Source: Delia radicum (lineage: Eukaryota; Arthropoda; Insecta; Diptera; Anthomyiidae). Taken from it: a stretch of DNA of 64,000 bases. The position numbers and the translations under genes were made by a program. The stretch's first letter is position 1, and the number at the start of each line of letters is the position of its first letter. The notes below the pieces were generated by a model. That model worked only from the letters and a program-made list of their open reading frames with translations. It did not search any database and was not told where the DNA came from. Shown piece after piece: positions 54,911 to 64,000 of the stretch. Location of the stretch: the NCBI GenBank assembly GCA_021234595.1, contig CM037855.1, positions 63,974,151-64,038,150 on the forward strand, in the 5' to 3' direction.

Positions 54911-55575
54911 TTAAAATATATTTTCTACATAGAGAATATGCCTGTTCTCCTTCAGTTTTTTAAATCTGATTTCATCATCAATAGGTGAAAATATAGAACA
55001 ATAATTTTGATTAAAAATGTCAGTTCTAAATCTAAGTGCGTTATGTATTTGCTGAATAAGATCAGTTAGTAAATAACCATGAGCATGTTGTGTACATTTA
55101 TTATATACGTCAACCAGTGCCCTCGAGTTCTCATGGTATACTTGACGAGCTAAACAATGAAATTGTAATTTATCTCGATGATTTTTAAACATAACTATAT
55201 ATTTTGAATTTAAAGAAATATCTTTTGAAAAAGCACCTTTATGAAAAATATTTTGTGTTACTAAAATAACAGATATATTTCTATGATGTGACACATACTT
55301 TTTTATTACATGATTCAAGCATTAAATCTTCTAAAATTATTGAAGTTGATTCCATATTATTCGTTTCAAGGTTTTCCAGAATCCCTTCTATGAATTCCAC
55401 ATTATCAATTGATGGTACAGCATTCTTTTCTGCAAAACATGAAATAATTCTATCAAACTTTTTGGTACTACATGTTGACTGTTAATTAATTTTATAATAA
55501 AGGTAGACTTTCCGCAACCAGAAGGTCCACAAACCATCATTGTAAATAAATTCTTGTAAATTAACTTCATCGTCA
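54911..55575 (-). pseudogene. Polinton packaging ATPase (FtsK/HerA-A32 type)
   Basis: Opposite in strand to its neighbours. Minus-strand pieces: MMVCGPSGCGKSTFIIKLIN (Walker A, about 55535-55500); in another frame NMESTSIILEDLML (Walker B-like, about 55350); then SHHRNISVILVTQNIFHKGA, SLNSKYIVMFKNHRD, LARQVYHENSRALVDVY and GYLLTDLIQQ. Order and motifs match the A32-like genome-packaging ATPase of Polintons and related viruses. Two frameshifts (near 55440 and 55310). Its C-terminal end abuts polymerase B and its N-terminus abuts the integrase. Confidence 0.85.
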
Positions 55576-55577
55576 AG

Positions 55578-56404
55578 CAAGAAGAAACTTCAAACGACGA
55601 AGATTTATTCAAAAGGGTATTTTAGATACTTGGCAAATTGATTTAGTAGAAATGATACCATATGCTAAGTTTAATGATGGTTATAAATATTTACTTACCG
55701 TTATTGATGTATTTTCAAAGTATGCCTATGCATTACCAGTAAAAACCAAATCTGGTATCGAAATTACGAAGCAATTTCGAGAAATTATTAAGTTAAATAA
55801 AAATAAAGCACCAAAAAGTCTTCATACTGATCAAGGAAAAGAATTTTACAATTTACATTTTAAAAATCTGATGAAAGAATTAAACATTAACCATGATCAT
55901 ACCTTTTCAAAAATGAAAGCATCAATAGTTGAAAGATTTAATCGTACTTTAAAAAATAAAATGTGGAAGAGTTTCAGTTTAAAGGGGAATTATAGATGGA
56001 TCAATATTCTAGAAAAATTATTGCGAGATTATAATTCTTCATATCATAGAACTATAAAAATTACACCAAAATCAGTTAATAAGAAAGCTGAAAAACTTTT
56101 ACTAAATACTGTGTACAATAATTTAAAAACTTTAAAGATGGGAAAATGCAAAATAAACGATTTGGTTCGAATAAGCAAGCATAAAAATACATTTGAAAAA
56201 GGTTATACTCCAAATTGGTCATCTGAAGTATTTAGAATAAATAAAATTTTTGTTACAAGTCCTATAACATATCAGTTAGAAGATCTTCAAGGTAATATTA
56301 TAAAAGGTGGATTTTATGAAGATGAATTAATGAAAACTACTGTTGCAAATACATATTTAATTGAAAAAATATTAAAGCGTAGTGGAAACAAGCTTTTTTG
56401 TTAA
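55578..56404 (+). CDS. Polinton retroviral-type integrase, C-terminal two thirds
   Basis: Open without a stop from about 55578; no ATG before 55652, so the true start, with the zinc-binding N-terminus, is lost. Catalytic sites: GILDTWQIDLVEM (Asp), SLHTDQGKEFYNL (Asp), KASIVERFNRTLKNKMW (Glu), with 33 residues between second Asp and Glu by my count. The C-terminal part INDLVRISKHKNTFEKGY, WSSEVFRI, GGFYEDELM is the SH3-like domain seen in Polinton integrases. It would join element ends to host DNA. The best preserved gene of the element; about 275 codons remain. Truncated at the 5' side, so probably inactive. Confidence 0.88.
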
Positions 56405-56521
56405 ATGGTTGGGTTTCGATAAAAATCATAATTCATGGATTGATAGTAATGATATAAACATATAAATTTAAAATCGTGTAAAAGATAATGTAATTAACTT
56501 AAATAATCATTTTATTAAAGG

Positions 56522-57390
56522 ATGAGTTCCAATTCACTAGACAGCCATATGTATGTTACTTTAATAAGTACCGATTCAACAAATATTTTTAAAAATACAC
56601 CAAACACATTTACAAATTTATTAAAACAACCGTTAAACTTAGATGATCAGTGGGTAGTTGGATTATCAGATATATCGTTTTCTTTACACGATCTGCATAA
56701 AAAAGCAATCAAATCAAAATTAAACGTACGTTAGAAAAGTTATCTTTAGATGTTGGTAAACCTAAAAAAGCTAAATTAAATAATGGTGAACAAGATATCA
56801 TTAAGAATAAATTTAAAAAGCTTTTAAATGTATCATCTCAAAATGATAAAACAAAAATAATTCTGGACAGTAATTCTTCAAAGATTCCCGATCAAACTAA
56901 AACAACTTTAAATACCGATAATACTCAACAAACAAATGTTTTCAAAGACCATAAAGATGGTGAAAATAAAAGCAATAATGCTACAAATAGTAAAGCAGAG
57001 GATACAACTATTATAAAGTCGATCAATAATAAAGATGAACCGATTTTAGCGTTAACAAGTAATTTTTTAGAAAACTCATTAAATAGATTAATAAATAGAT
57101 AATATATCAGACTATTTTAATAAAATAATATCATCCGAAATAAATGATACAATTTTTATTTATACCGATATAATTAAACCAAGACATGTTGGAAACAAAA
57201 AAATGCTTAAAAATATTCTCTATTTCATTACTAAACAATTACATACATTTTAATAGAGTGGGAATATTATCCAATTGAAACCTTTAATATCAATGATATA
57301 TCCATTATGATTCGAAATGATGAAGGACGAAAATTAAATATAATTGACTCGATACCCGATTATTGTACACTACATTTTAAAAAAATATAA
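56522..57390 (+). pseudogene. Polinton penton-like (minor capsid) protein
   Basis: ATG at 56522. N-terminal DSHMYVTLISTDSTNIF and LNLDDQWVVGLSDISF resemble the start of Polinton minor capsid proteins. After a frameshift near 56715 a Lys/Asn-rich low-complexity stretch runs to a stop at 57100-57102, then the C-terminal part DTIFIYTDIIKPRHVGNKK and WEYYPIETFNINDISIMI, IPDYCTLHFKKI stop (57388-57390). The DII-P-x-VG and LHF motifs are those I associate with the single-jelly-roll penton protein. Three breaks. The low-complexity spacer is unusually long. Structural role inferred from family. Confidence 0.65.
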
Positions 57391-57432
57391 AACGTTTGCA
57401 CGTTTTAATAATTAATCATTTTATTTATAACC

Positions 57433-57826
57433 ATGGATGCGTTGTATACAAATTATTATAATAATCAATCCGGAAAGAACGTTCATAATATTGGTGGAAT
57501 TTATCATTTACCTAGAATTGTGCAATATGGACGAGGAATAGTGTAATATTTTCCGCTCTTTTTTCGCATTTGAAACCTCTATTTAAAACTGGATTAAATG
57601 TTTTAAAGAAGAAGTCAATCGATATAGGAAAAGAAATATTAGATGAAATAGGTACAAAACCTGTTAAAGAGTTTTTAATAAAGGAAAAAAAGTTGCAAAT
57701 GATTTGAAAGAAATAATGCAAAGAGGTGATGTTCAACGTATAAAACTAAAACGATTAAAACAAAAACCACAGATTAAATCAAAACGTTGTAGAGGAAAGA
57801 ACATTAGAGATATTTTTGGAAATTGA
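57433..57826 (+). pseudogene. Polinton small basic virion protein (core / pVI-like)
   Basis: ATG at 57433 opens MDALYTNYYNNQSGKNVHNI, GGIYHLPRIVQYGRGI. A frameshift near 57540 leads to SALFSHLKPLFKTGLNVLKK and IGTKPVKEF, a second near 57685 to KKVANDLKEIMQRGDVQRI and a very basic end (KSKRCRGKNIRDIFGN stop at 57824-57826). Position between penton-like and major capsid genes and the GRGI...LKPL...TG pattern fit the small core or minor virion protein of Polintons. Assignment by position and composition. Confidence 0.55.
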
Positions 57827-57828
57827 AA

Positions 57829-58380
57829 ATGTCTGGATTTATAGAATGTATGAAAAGCGAATTAGATTTATTTGAATCGCCACCCATTCAAACTAGTGTT
57901 TTAATAACTGAAGAAATATCTTACAACCCTATAGCATCATTAGATAACTCTAGTACTGTTGAATTTGTTTCATTAGGAAATGGAGAAACATATAGAGATC
58001 TTAACAGCATGTAGACTTATTGTTGAGCTAAAGGGAGAAGGAAGTATTGTTAACACTCAGCTTCATTCATTATTTCGAAATTGCACCGTTCATCTAAATA
58101 ATAGAAATGTGACCCAATATGACAATAACTATCACTACAGAGCGTATTTGGAGACATTACTTAATTATGGTACCGATGCTAGGTCCACACATCTTGAATC
58201 ATGTGGATGGTCCGTTGATACACATAAAATTAATTCATTAGTTGAAAAAGAAAATCCTGGATTGGACAAACGGAAAAAAATATTCAAGGATGGTAAAAAA
58301 GTTGAACTTTAAGGAAAACTTGATGCAGATGTATTTAATCAACATAATAGTAAAATGTTGAAATTTAGATAATCGGGTTT
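57829..58380 (+). pseudogene. Polinton major capsid protein, N-terminal part
   Basis: ATG at 57829, two bases after the preceding stop. SGFIECMKSELDLFESPPIQ, SYNPIASLDNSSTVEFVSLG then (frameshift near 58000) QLHSLFRNCTVHLNNRNVTQ and YHYRAYLETLLNYGTDARS are motifs of the hexon-like double-jelly-roll capsid protein of Polintons. The frame stops at 58312; LDADVFNQHNSKMLKFR follows in frame to about 58372. The remaining two thirds of the usual ~600 residues are not recognisable. Forms the capsid shell in related virions; here a fragment. Confidence 0.78.
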
Positions 58381-59660
58381 TAGTGTTAGCAATTTACGAG
58401 GTTTATGGTAAAAACTATACTTTCTTTTGTTCCAAATAGTTCTTAGCACATAATATGAAGACTTGAAATCAGACAATTTGGCCGGTTTACGGAATATTAT
58501 TAGCAGGAGAAATTACGTTTCCAACCAGGTTTAGCTTTTCGTTCCAACTCCCTCCAAATAAAATATAGGCCTTTCGAAAAAACTTTCACGAATTAATTCC
58601 AATTACACTAGGCCAGAATTTTTATTAAGTGGTATTACAATACGATGGTCAATAAATTGAAAACTCCCTGATTTTATTAGCGTTAACAGAAAAACTAGCT
58701 GGGATGGCCACTAATTCCCTATTAGAAATAATAAATTCACAAATGAGATTTTTCAAAAAAAAACTTTTCTTTTCAAATATACGGCTTACCTATGCCAGAA
58801 GACTGTTGTATTTGGATAATTTAATGTGTAAAATTAAGATTCTAAATTTAGTTGGTTTCAGAATTTATTACCACTTTGATTTATTCACATGCGGTTATTA
58901 TATAATTATCACACTTTATATTATTTTTATGCGAAACTTTAAATGGTTTGAACTCTTCTTTTCAACAATTGACTGTACAATGATTTTCAATAATTTAACT
59001 AATCTCTGTGAGGTCAAGATCAATGACAAACAGGAAAAAAGCAAAAAAACCAAATCTGCATCATACGATGTAATAAATATTCTCCCTCTTATTATTTTCT
59101 ATTTGGTTACATATTGATACAGTACCTAAATATAACTAGAAAAAGTATTGTAAAAAAAATTTACTTTGAAGAGACCGTGAGAATTAACTAATTGTATGTG
59201 TTTGTAACAAACCAAAACTAAACGCAGTAGCGACGCTTAAAATTGGACGCTGGAGCAAAAAAAAAGAATATTTATATCATGCTACACATTTGTTCACGAC
59301 AATCCCAGTTAAAAAAGACTCCTTTTGCTATTACAAATAATTACATATCAAGCTTTAACAATGCAAAAAGGTAATAATTTATAGTGAATAATTTTTAATA
59401 AACTATAAAACTTACGAATTTGAAAATGGTAATAAAATTTATAACACTATTTATGACAAGTTTTAAATAAAAACGCAAAAAGTATATCTTAAGTGAATTA
59501 CGATATAATTACCAATGGTTTTGGTTATGATGTTAAGGAGAGATTGTCCGTTTTTGCCCCTCTCTTGGTTGATGTCTACGCTTAAGAAAACCTAAATGTA
59601 AAATCTCAAGTTCCTAGCTCCTACGATTTGAGCCGGGCTATAAACGGACACTTTTTCTAA
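58381..59660. other. AT-rich DNA after the capsid gene
   Basis: A 137-codon frame at 58704-59117 rich in Ile, Leu and Phe has no recognised motif; I do not call it a gene. From about 59500 on, phrases such as ATTTCAAGTTCC-like and GATTTGAGCCGGG begin the repeat described next. Confidence 0.4.
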
Positions 59661-61700
59661 TTTAACTCCATTTTTACGACGTTTTAATTAGAAGTTCAAA
59701 GAAAAACATATTTTAAAAGTCAGATTTGCAGCCAAATGTTATTTGCCAGAATAGTAAAAGGTAAAAGGTAGATTTCACCAATCACCTTAAGGAATTTCAC
59801 CACATAAATATCTTCTTAAATAGTGTCTGCGCCGGACGAGAAACTTACAAGCTAAATTTCAAGTCCCTTACTCCAGCGGTTTAAGCTTTGTGATTAATCC
59901 CAACTTTTTCTTATTTAAAACCCAGTGTTTTTGGTGAGTTATAAAAAGTTTTTGGAACAGAAGGAGACTTCTTCCTTTTTATCCGTCCCTAAAAAGTTTA
60001 CAGAAACCGCGCCTTAGTGGATTTAATCCAAATTTCAAGTTGAATATTTTTTATAATTTTTACCACGTTATTATTGGAAATTCTCTCCGGTAAATTAGCA
60101 TATACCTCAGACAAAAGGGTTTGGGTATGAAATTAAGAGGAAACCTTTTCACTTTTTGCTAAATTGCGTAAGCATTTACTATAATCCCATCTTTGTGGGT
60201 GACTATGCCAGAGGAGGAACCTACATGCCGAATTTCAAAATCAAGCTGTTTGGTCTGAGTGATTAAGGGAACATATTTGCCTTTGTACCACATTTTTATC
60301 AAGTTTAATTGGCATTTCCTTAAGGTAGTATTTTAAGTGCTGTATCCCATATATTATGGGCTACTGAGATTGAAATTTCCGATTTTTAGCCAAGGGGTTT
60401 ACCAAGGACGATAAGTGGAAGACTTTTTATCCTTTTAGTTGTATACGATCGAGAAGGAACCTCCATGACAAATTTGAAGTTCCAAGCTCCAGTGGCTTAG
60501 ACTGGGTGGTTAAACTTTACTAAATCCCATTTGAATACCATTTTTACTATGTTAATATTGCATATTTTGGAAATTATCGTTTCAGTAAATTAGTCCATAC
60601 ACCAAGGATCACATAATTTATACACACAGAGAAATAAAGTGCCAACCAAATTGAAGAGTGTATTTAAATGGTACCAACTTATAAATTGAGTTAGTACAAC
60701 AATATTTATATTAGATTTCTGAATATTTTGAGTGTTGCAACTAAAATTCAGTTGAATTAACCTAGCTTTGTTGTGAAAACTAATGTTTAGTTGCACCAAC
60801 CCACTGTAATGCGTAATAACCGAATTTGAATCGTATTAACCGAATTTCAGTTGGCAAATATCTTATTTTTTTCTGTGTATAGTAACGCGCAATCCCACTA
60901 AGTTGTTATCATAGCACACTTTTCCTTTTTAACCCCTTTAAAGCGTTTTAATTAGAAGTTCAAAGAAACACATATTTTAAAAGTAAGATTTCTAGCCAAA
61001 TGTTATTTTGGATTACATTAAAAGGAAAATTTAGCCCACCACGGCAAGAATTTTCTTCAAATTTCTTCTTAGACGAGGAACTTTTAAGCCATTTCAAGTT
61101 CCTTACTCCAGCGGTTTAAGCTTTGTGATTAATCTCAATTTTTCTTATTTAAACCCCGTTTTTATGGTGAGTTCCACAAAAATGTTCTTCAATAATCCCA
61201 TATATGTGGATGTCTACGCCAGAGGAGCAACATTCATGCCGAATTTCAAAATCAAGCACTCTGGGCTGAGTGATTAAGCGAACATTTGTTGTTGTGCCAC
61301 ATCTTTATCAAGTTTTATTTGAAATTCCTAATTTTAAGTGTTTTAGCCCATATATTATTGGCTAATACACTTGAAATTTCAGATTTTTAGCCGAAGGGGT
61401 TTAAGCAGGACGATAAAGGGGATTTTATCTTTTTGTGCTACATACTAACAATTACTTAGAATCGTGATTAGATGTATACGATTTAGAAGGAACGTTAATG
61501 ACAAATATCAAGTTCCAAGCTCCAGCGGTTTAGGCAGCGTACAATTTTTACTATGTTTTTATTTCAATACAATTTTTACTATGTTTTTATTGCATATTTT
61601 AGAAATTATCTTTTCAGCATATACCAATGAACACATAAGTTAAGGTAGCGGCAAGCCCACTAGGTTGTTATCATAGATAACACTTTGTTTTGCCTTAAAG
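59661..61700 (+). repeat. Long-period tandem repeat, two units with internal subrepeats
   Basis: The block GTTTTAATTAGAAGTTCAAA occurs at 59681 and 60945, a spacing of 1,264 bases, about 1.0 kb without the MITE at 60621. Order within units is conserved: CTCCAGCGGTTTAAGCTTTG, TGCCGAATTTCAAAATCAAG, a CACATTTTTATCAAGTTT or CACATCTTTATCAAGTTT block, TTTTTACTATGTT, and CCCACTAAGTTGTTATCATA or CCCACTAGGTTGTTATCATA. Subrepeats of roughly 200-300 bases share AAGTTCC-AGCTCCAG phrases. Non-coding. Confidence 0.7.
60621..60879. mobile_element. 259-bp MITE with TA duplication
   Basis: Ends TACACACAGAGAAATAAAG and TTATTTTTTTCTGTGTA, with TA on both sides. The equivalent position of the next repeat unit (about 61640) lacks it, giving an empty site. 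Interior includes TTCAGTTG repeats. Non-coding. Confidence 0.7.
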
Positions 61701-62148
61701 TTTAAAATGTAATTTGTATTGGACAACGGAATAAAGTATTAATGTTTTTATTTTACAGCCTTCTATAAATGTTTTACTCAGAGAAGCCGGCTTTGGATAT
61801 ACTTCAGCACAGAAAAATCCTAAACCTGGCCGCAGTCCGTTTACTCAGAAATACTGTAATATCCACACAATGTTCTTTTGAAAAAACGATCTTATAACTA
61901 TGTAAGACATAGCTTCCATTTTGATTTGGGGGTTAAGACAAACATATTTTCATTTGAAACCCCAAATTGCAAATGGTGATAATGCCAGGCCATACCTGCC
62001 TAAATGTTTGAATACCATCTCTACTACATTGCGTTTTATTTTCCTTAAATGATTAAATTCTAATCCAAAATCAATTACATTTTAAACTTGAAGGCAAAAC
62101 AATGTCGTCCCCACGCAAACAATGCAGCGGGTACAGGAAGTATGCTAA
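61701..62148. other. Spacer without recognised features
   Basis: No gene or repeat seen. Confidence 0.3.
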
Positions 62149-62162
62149 AAATACATCTTAAT

Positions 62163-62339
62163 CCGCTATGGCTCGGACCATAGTGTGTACGTATCCCAAC
62201 GTCATGGGGATGAGCCCTCTCGATCGGTTAGGGTGGTAACCGTTCGTAAAAAAAATGTTTAGAAATTTTTTAATTAGTAATAAAAAAAAATCTTAAATAC
62301 ATCAAGCCGCTATGGTTCGGACCATAGTGTGTACGTATC
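62163..62339 (+). repeat. Two 33-bp direct repeats, each a hairpin
   Basis: CCGCTATGGCTCGGACCATA, continuing GTGTGTACGTATC, at 62163-62195 recurs at 62307-62339 with one change. Each contains CTATGG/CCATAG able to pair around a 6-base loop. Both are preceded by AAATACATC. Confidence 0.85.
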
Positions 62340-62597
62340 ATGTGGTATTTTGCACATGTGATACTACCTCATTATAAAAAGGCATGTCCAATGACTTAAG
62401 CCGATCTACACATCTTTATTGGGCATCGATAGAATGTGGATTTATCACAATTTAAAATTTTATCAAATGGTACTAATCATGAATATAAATCAACATCACA
62501 TGAATTCTGTATAATATTCCACATGTTGGTCATTATATAAAAAAAACTCCTTAAATATTTACAAAACTTACAATGAATAAAAATTTTTAGGCAGAAC

Positions 62598-62833
62598 TAC
62601 ACGCAGAAAATAGAGGATCGTTTTATGATAGTTTAAGAGCATCATGTTATGACTACAATTCGTAACAATAATAGTATGATCGTAGCAATCATATTATGAT
62701 TCTAAATGACGAAAAAATCGACTTCCGTAATCATAATATGATCATCCAGAGTTATTTATATGATAATTAGAATCATAATATCATAATTTTGTGTCCACAA
62801 TCATGTTCAATCATATCTTTTCTCTGTGTGTAG
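62598..62833. mobile_element. 236-bp MITE rich in ATCATAATATGAT palindromes
   Basis: Ends CTACACGCAGAAAATAGA and TCTTTTCTCTGTGTGTAG are imperfect inverted repeats. The inside has many ATCATAATATGAT-like palindromes. Target duplication not clear. Confidence 0.6.
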
Positions 62834-62855
62834 CTGCACTCCGGGCAAGCCAGCT

Positions 62856-62857
<2 letters not shown>

Positions 62858-62893
<36 letters not shown>
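62858..62893. repeat. TA microsatellite
   Basis: About 17 TA repeats. Confidence 0.95.
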
Positions 62894-62895
<2 letters not shown>

Positions 62896-63486
62896 CGGGT
62901 CAAATTGTATGGAACGATTTTTTTTGATGAAGCGTATAGCAAAAACGTACTCTATAGGTGATTCTGAGAAATTTTGCTCAAGAGACCATAGCTCTAAGTC
63001 GGATTTGGAGCCCCCCAAAATTTCAAAATAGATATTTTTCCATATATACATAGAATAATTTAATTAAATTAGTCATAAAATCGGATAGAATTATAGTAGA
63101 TTTCTCAATCTGGGCTTGTTTGAAAGGTATTTTTATCACCTTTCAGAATCTGTATTGATAGCAATATTTTTTTTTTTTATTTTTAGTAGAGATATTAGGA
63201 ATTTTTTGTCGAAAAATAGCCTAAAATGAACTTTTAACTAATAAATTCTGAATTTTCTTCGATTTTTTCGAGTTTTTTTTTGCAGATTATGAAAGTTCAG
63301 ATAATTTCCAACAACTTTTATTACGATACATTTTTTTGTTTTCGAACTCCTTTTTGTAGGAAAATCGATCTGAAAAAATCAACATTTTCAAGGTTTCAAC
63401 AAAAAAACACTATTTTTACATTTTTAATTCAATTTATTTTTAAATATTATTCTCGACCTACAATTTAATGTTTTAACGTGGTAATA
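62894..63486. other. AT-rich spacer
   Basis: The frame at 63280-63468 is Phe-rich without motifs; nothing else seen. Confidence 0.35.
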
Positions 63487-63726
63487 TTATTTTTTAAAGT
63501 CCTTTTTACTTTCCATTCGAGGAGTTTTCTTACGACTTTCAAATGTCACTGCCATAACTCCTTCACGATTCTTTTCTATAACTCGTTTTGAAACACTCGT
63601 TAATAATTGTGCATGTCTTTCTGTTCCTTGTGTGTGCATTGGAATTTGTGGATCAGCCAGTGGTGGTTCATCGAAATCTAAGTACAGTACTTTTCGCTTA
63701 TAGTCACATCTCTTAGTTGCACACAA
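63487..63726 (-). pseudogene. Fragment of an arthropod repeat-associated protein of unknown function
   Basis: 79 codons with ordinary amino-acid composition, unlike the low-complexity frames around it. Contains LDFDEPPLADPQIPMHTQGT, ERHAQLLTSVSKRVIEKNRE and a Lys-rich end TPRMESKKDFKK. I recall a family of uncharacterised arthropod proteins whose C-terminus has the same layout (PCHTQ-x-VER-x-VKLVTE-x-S, then SR-x-x-MP-x-F-x-TKRDF), common in repeat-rich loci. If so this is its C-terminal end; the upstream part is missing. An exon of a real gene cannot be excluded. Function unknown. Confidence 0.4.
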
Positions 63727-64000
63727 GTTGTGGACTATATCGCTAATGTGACTATATCGCTAGTTTTTTTATATGCCATTTTGTTGCCTATAAATAAATT
63801 GTGATATAGTCATCATAAAATGTGACTATATGCAATTTATTTATTATTATAACAGGTGGAAAATTTGGAATATAAAAACGATGTTTGAAACGATTCAGCT
63901 CAGTTTCCTTGTTCCAATTTTCGTTTTAGCCTCTTAAATTTTTAAATAATTTTAAACCGAAAAAAATTCAAGATTTCACAATTATATTAGAAATTTTCTG
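63727..64000. other. Stretch with ACTATATCGCTA repeats
   Basis: ACTATATCGCTA occurs twice (about 63734 and 63751), and TATAGTCA/TGACTATA pieces recur near 63800-63835. No gene. Confidence 0.4.

Larger units (their letters stand above)
39100..58400 (+). mobile_element. Degraded Maverick/Polinton with nested retrotransposons
   Basis: Plus-strand pieces at 39319, 40252 and 54127-58380 plus a minus-strand ATPase (54911-55575) are the hallmark set of Polintons: polymerase B, packaging ATPase, retroviral-type integrase, penton-like and major capsid-like proteins. The 13-kb interval 41169-54126 is filled with non-LTR elements B, C and D and an inverted repeat. Terminal inverted repeats, the 6-bp target duplication and the cysteine protease were not found. 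Treating all pieces as one copy is inference from order and orientation. Confidence 0.6.

Noticed and set aside
58704..59117. A 137-codon plus-strand frame after the capsid gene
   Set aside because: Ile/Leu/Phe/Lys-rich with no motif and no relation to Polinton proteins that I recognise.
59661..61700. CRISPR-like or coding interpretation of the periodic repeats
   Set aside because: Units are ~1 kb with degenerate subrepeats, no short identical repeats with unique spacers, and no open frames.
1..64000. LTR retrotransposon or endogenous retrovirus
   Set aside because: No LTR pairs, gag, protease or primer-binding site found; the only retroviral-type integrase belongs with Polinton genes.
1..64000. 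tRNA or rRNA genes
   Set aside because: No cloverleaf-type A and B box arrangement or rRNA-like conserved blocks noticed by eye; a covariance search would be needed to be certain.

Overview
The window is AT-rich eukaryotic DNA made almost entirely of nested, decayed mobile elements. I found no intact host gene, tRNA, rRNA or CRISPR array. The mix points to an insect: Jockey, LOA-like and CR1-like non-LTR retrotransposons, a Penelope-like element, piggyBac, mariner-type and hAT-type DNA elements, and a Maverick/Polinton. A fly (Diptera, perhaps calyptrate) is my best guess, by inference only.

Layout. 1-1.34 kb: AT-rich DNA and the 3' end of a CR1-like retrotransposon. 1.48-1.92 kb: dispersed repeat R, first copy. 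2.2-6.7 kb (minus): non-LTR element A (ORF1 and ORF2), split by a 730-bp hAT-like MITE. 6.74-12.07 kb: a Jockey reverse transcriptase (RT) gene split by a ~4 kb DNA transposon with ~0.6 kb terminal inverted repeats. 12.1-12.5 kb: deleted mariner-type remnant. 12.8-18.5 kb: dispersed repeat X, broken by an unclassified 1.86-kb insertion (with a MITE) and by a 2,847-bp piggyBac whose three-exon transposase is legible. 18.5-20.0 kb: mariner-type transposon carrying its own 215-bp MITE. 22.4-26.5 kb: 4.1-kb LOA-like retrotransposon with a 12-bp target duplication. 28.3-31.7 kb: second copies of R, X and the LOA-like element. 31.8-32.7 kb: a foldback element built of CCCC/GGGG-containing units around a GC-rich hairpin. 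34.0-35.2 kb: mariner remnant and a 386-bp hAT-like MITE. 37.8-38.6 kb: Penelope-like RT fragment.

39.1-58.4 kb is best read as one degraded Maverick/Polinton, a virus-like DNA element: a small two-exon gene, a zinc-finger/polymerase N-terminal gene, DNA polymerase B palm fragment, packaging ATPase (minus strand), retroviral-type integrase, penton-like, core-like and major-capsid-like genes. All but the first are broken. Three non-LTR elements (B, C, D) lie inside it, and D itself carries an 846-bp hAT-like MITE with a perfect 8-bp target duplication.

58.4-64 kb holds a long-period tandem repeat with a MITE in one unit and the empty site in the next, short hairpin repeats, another MITE, a TA microsatellite, and one small ORF resembling the C-terminus of an arthropod repeat-associated protein family. 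The genes do not form a host pathway; each cluster served its own element's transposition. Family names come from motif recognition without database searches.
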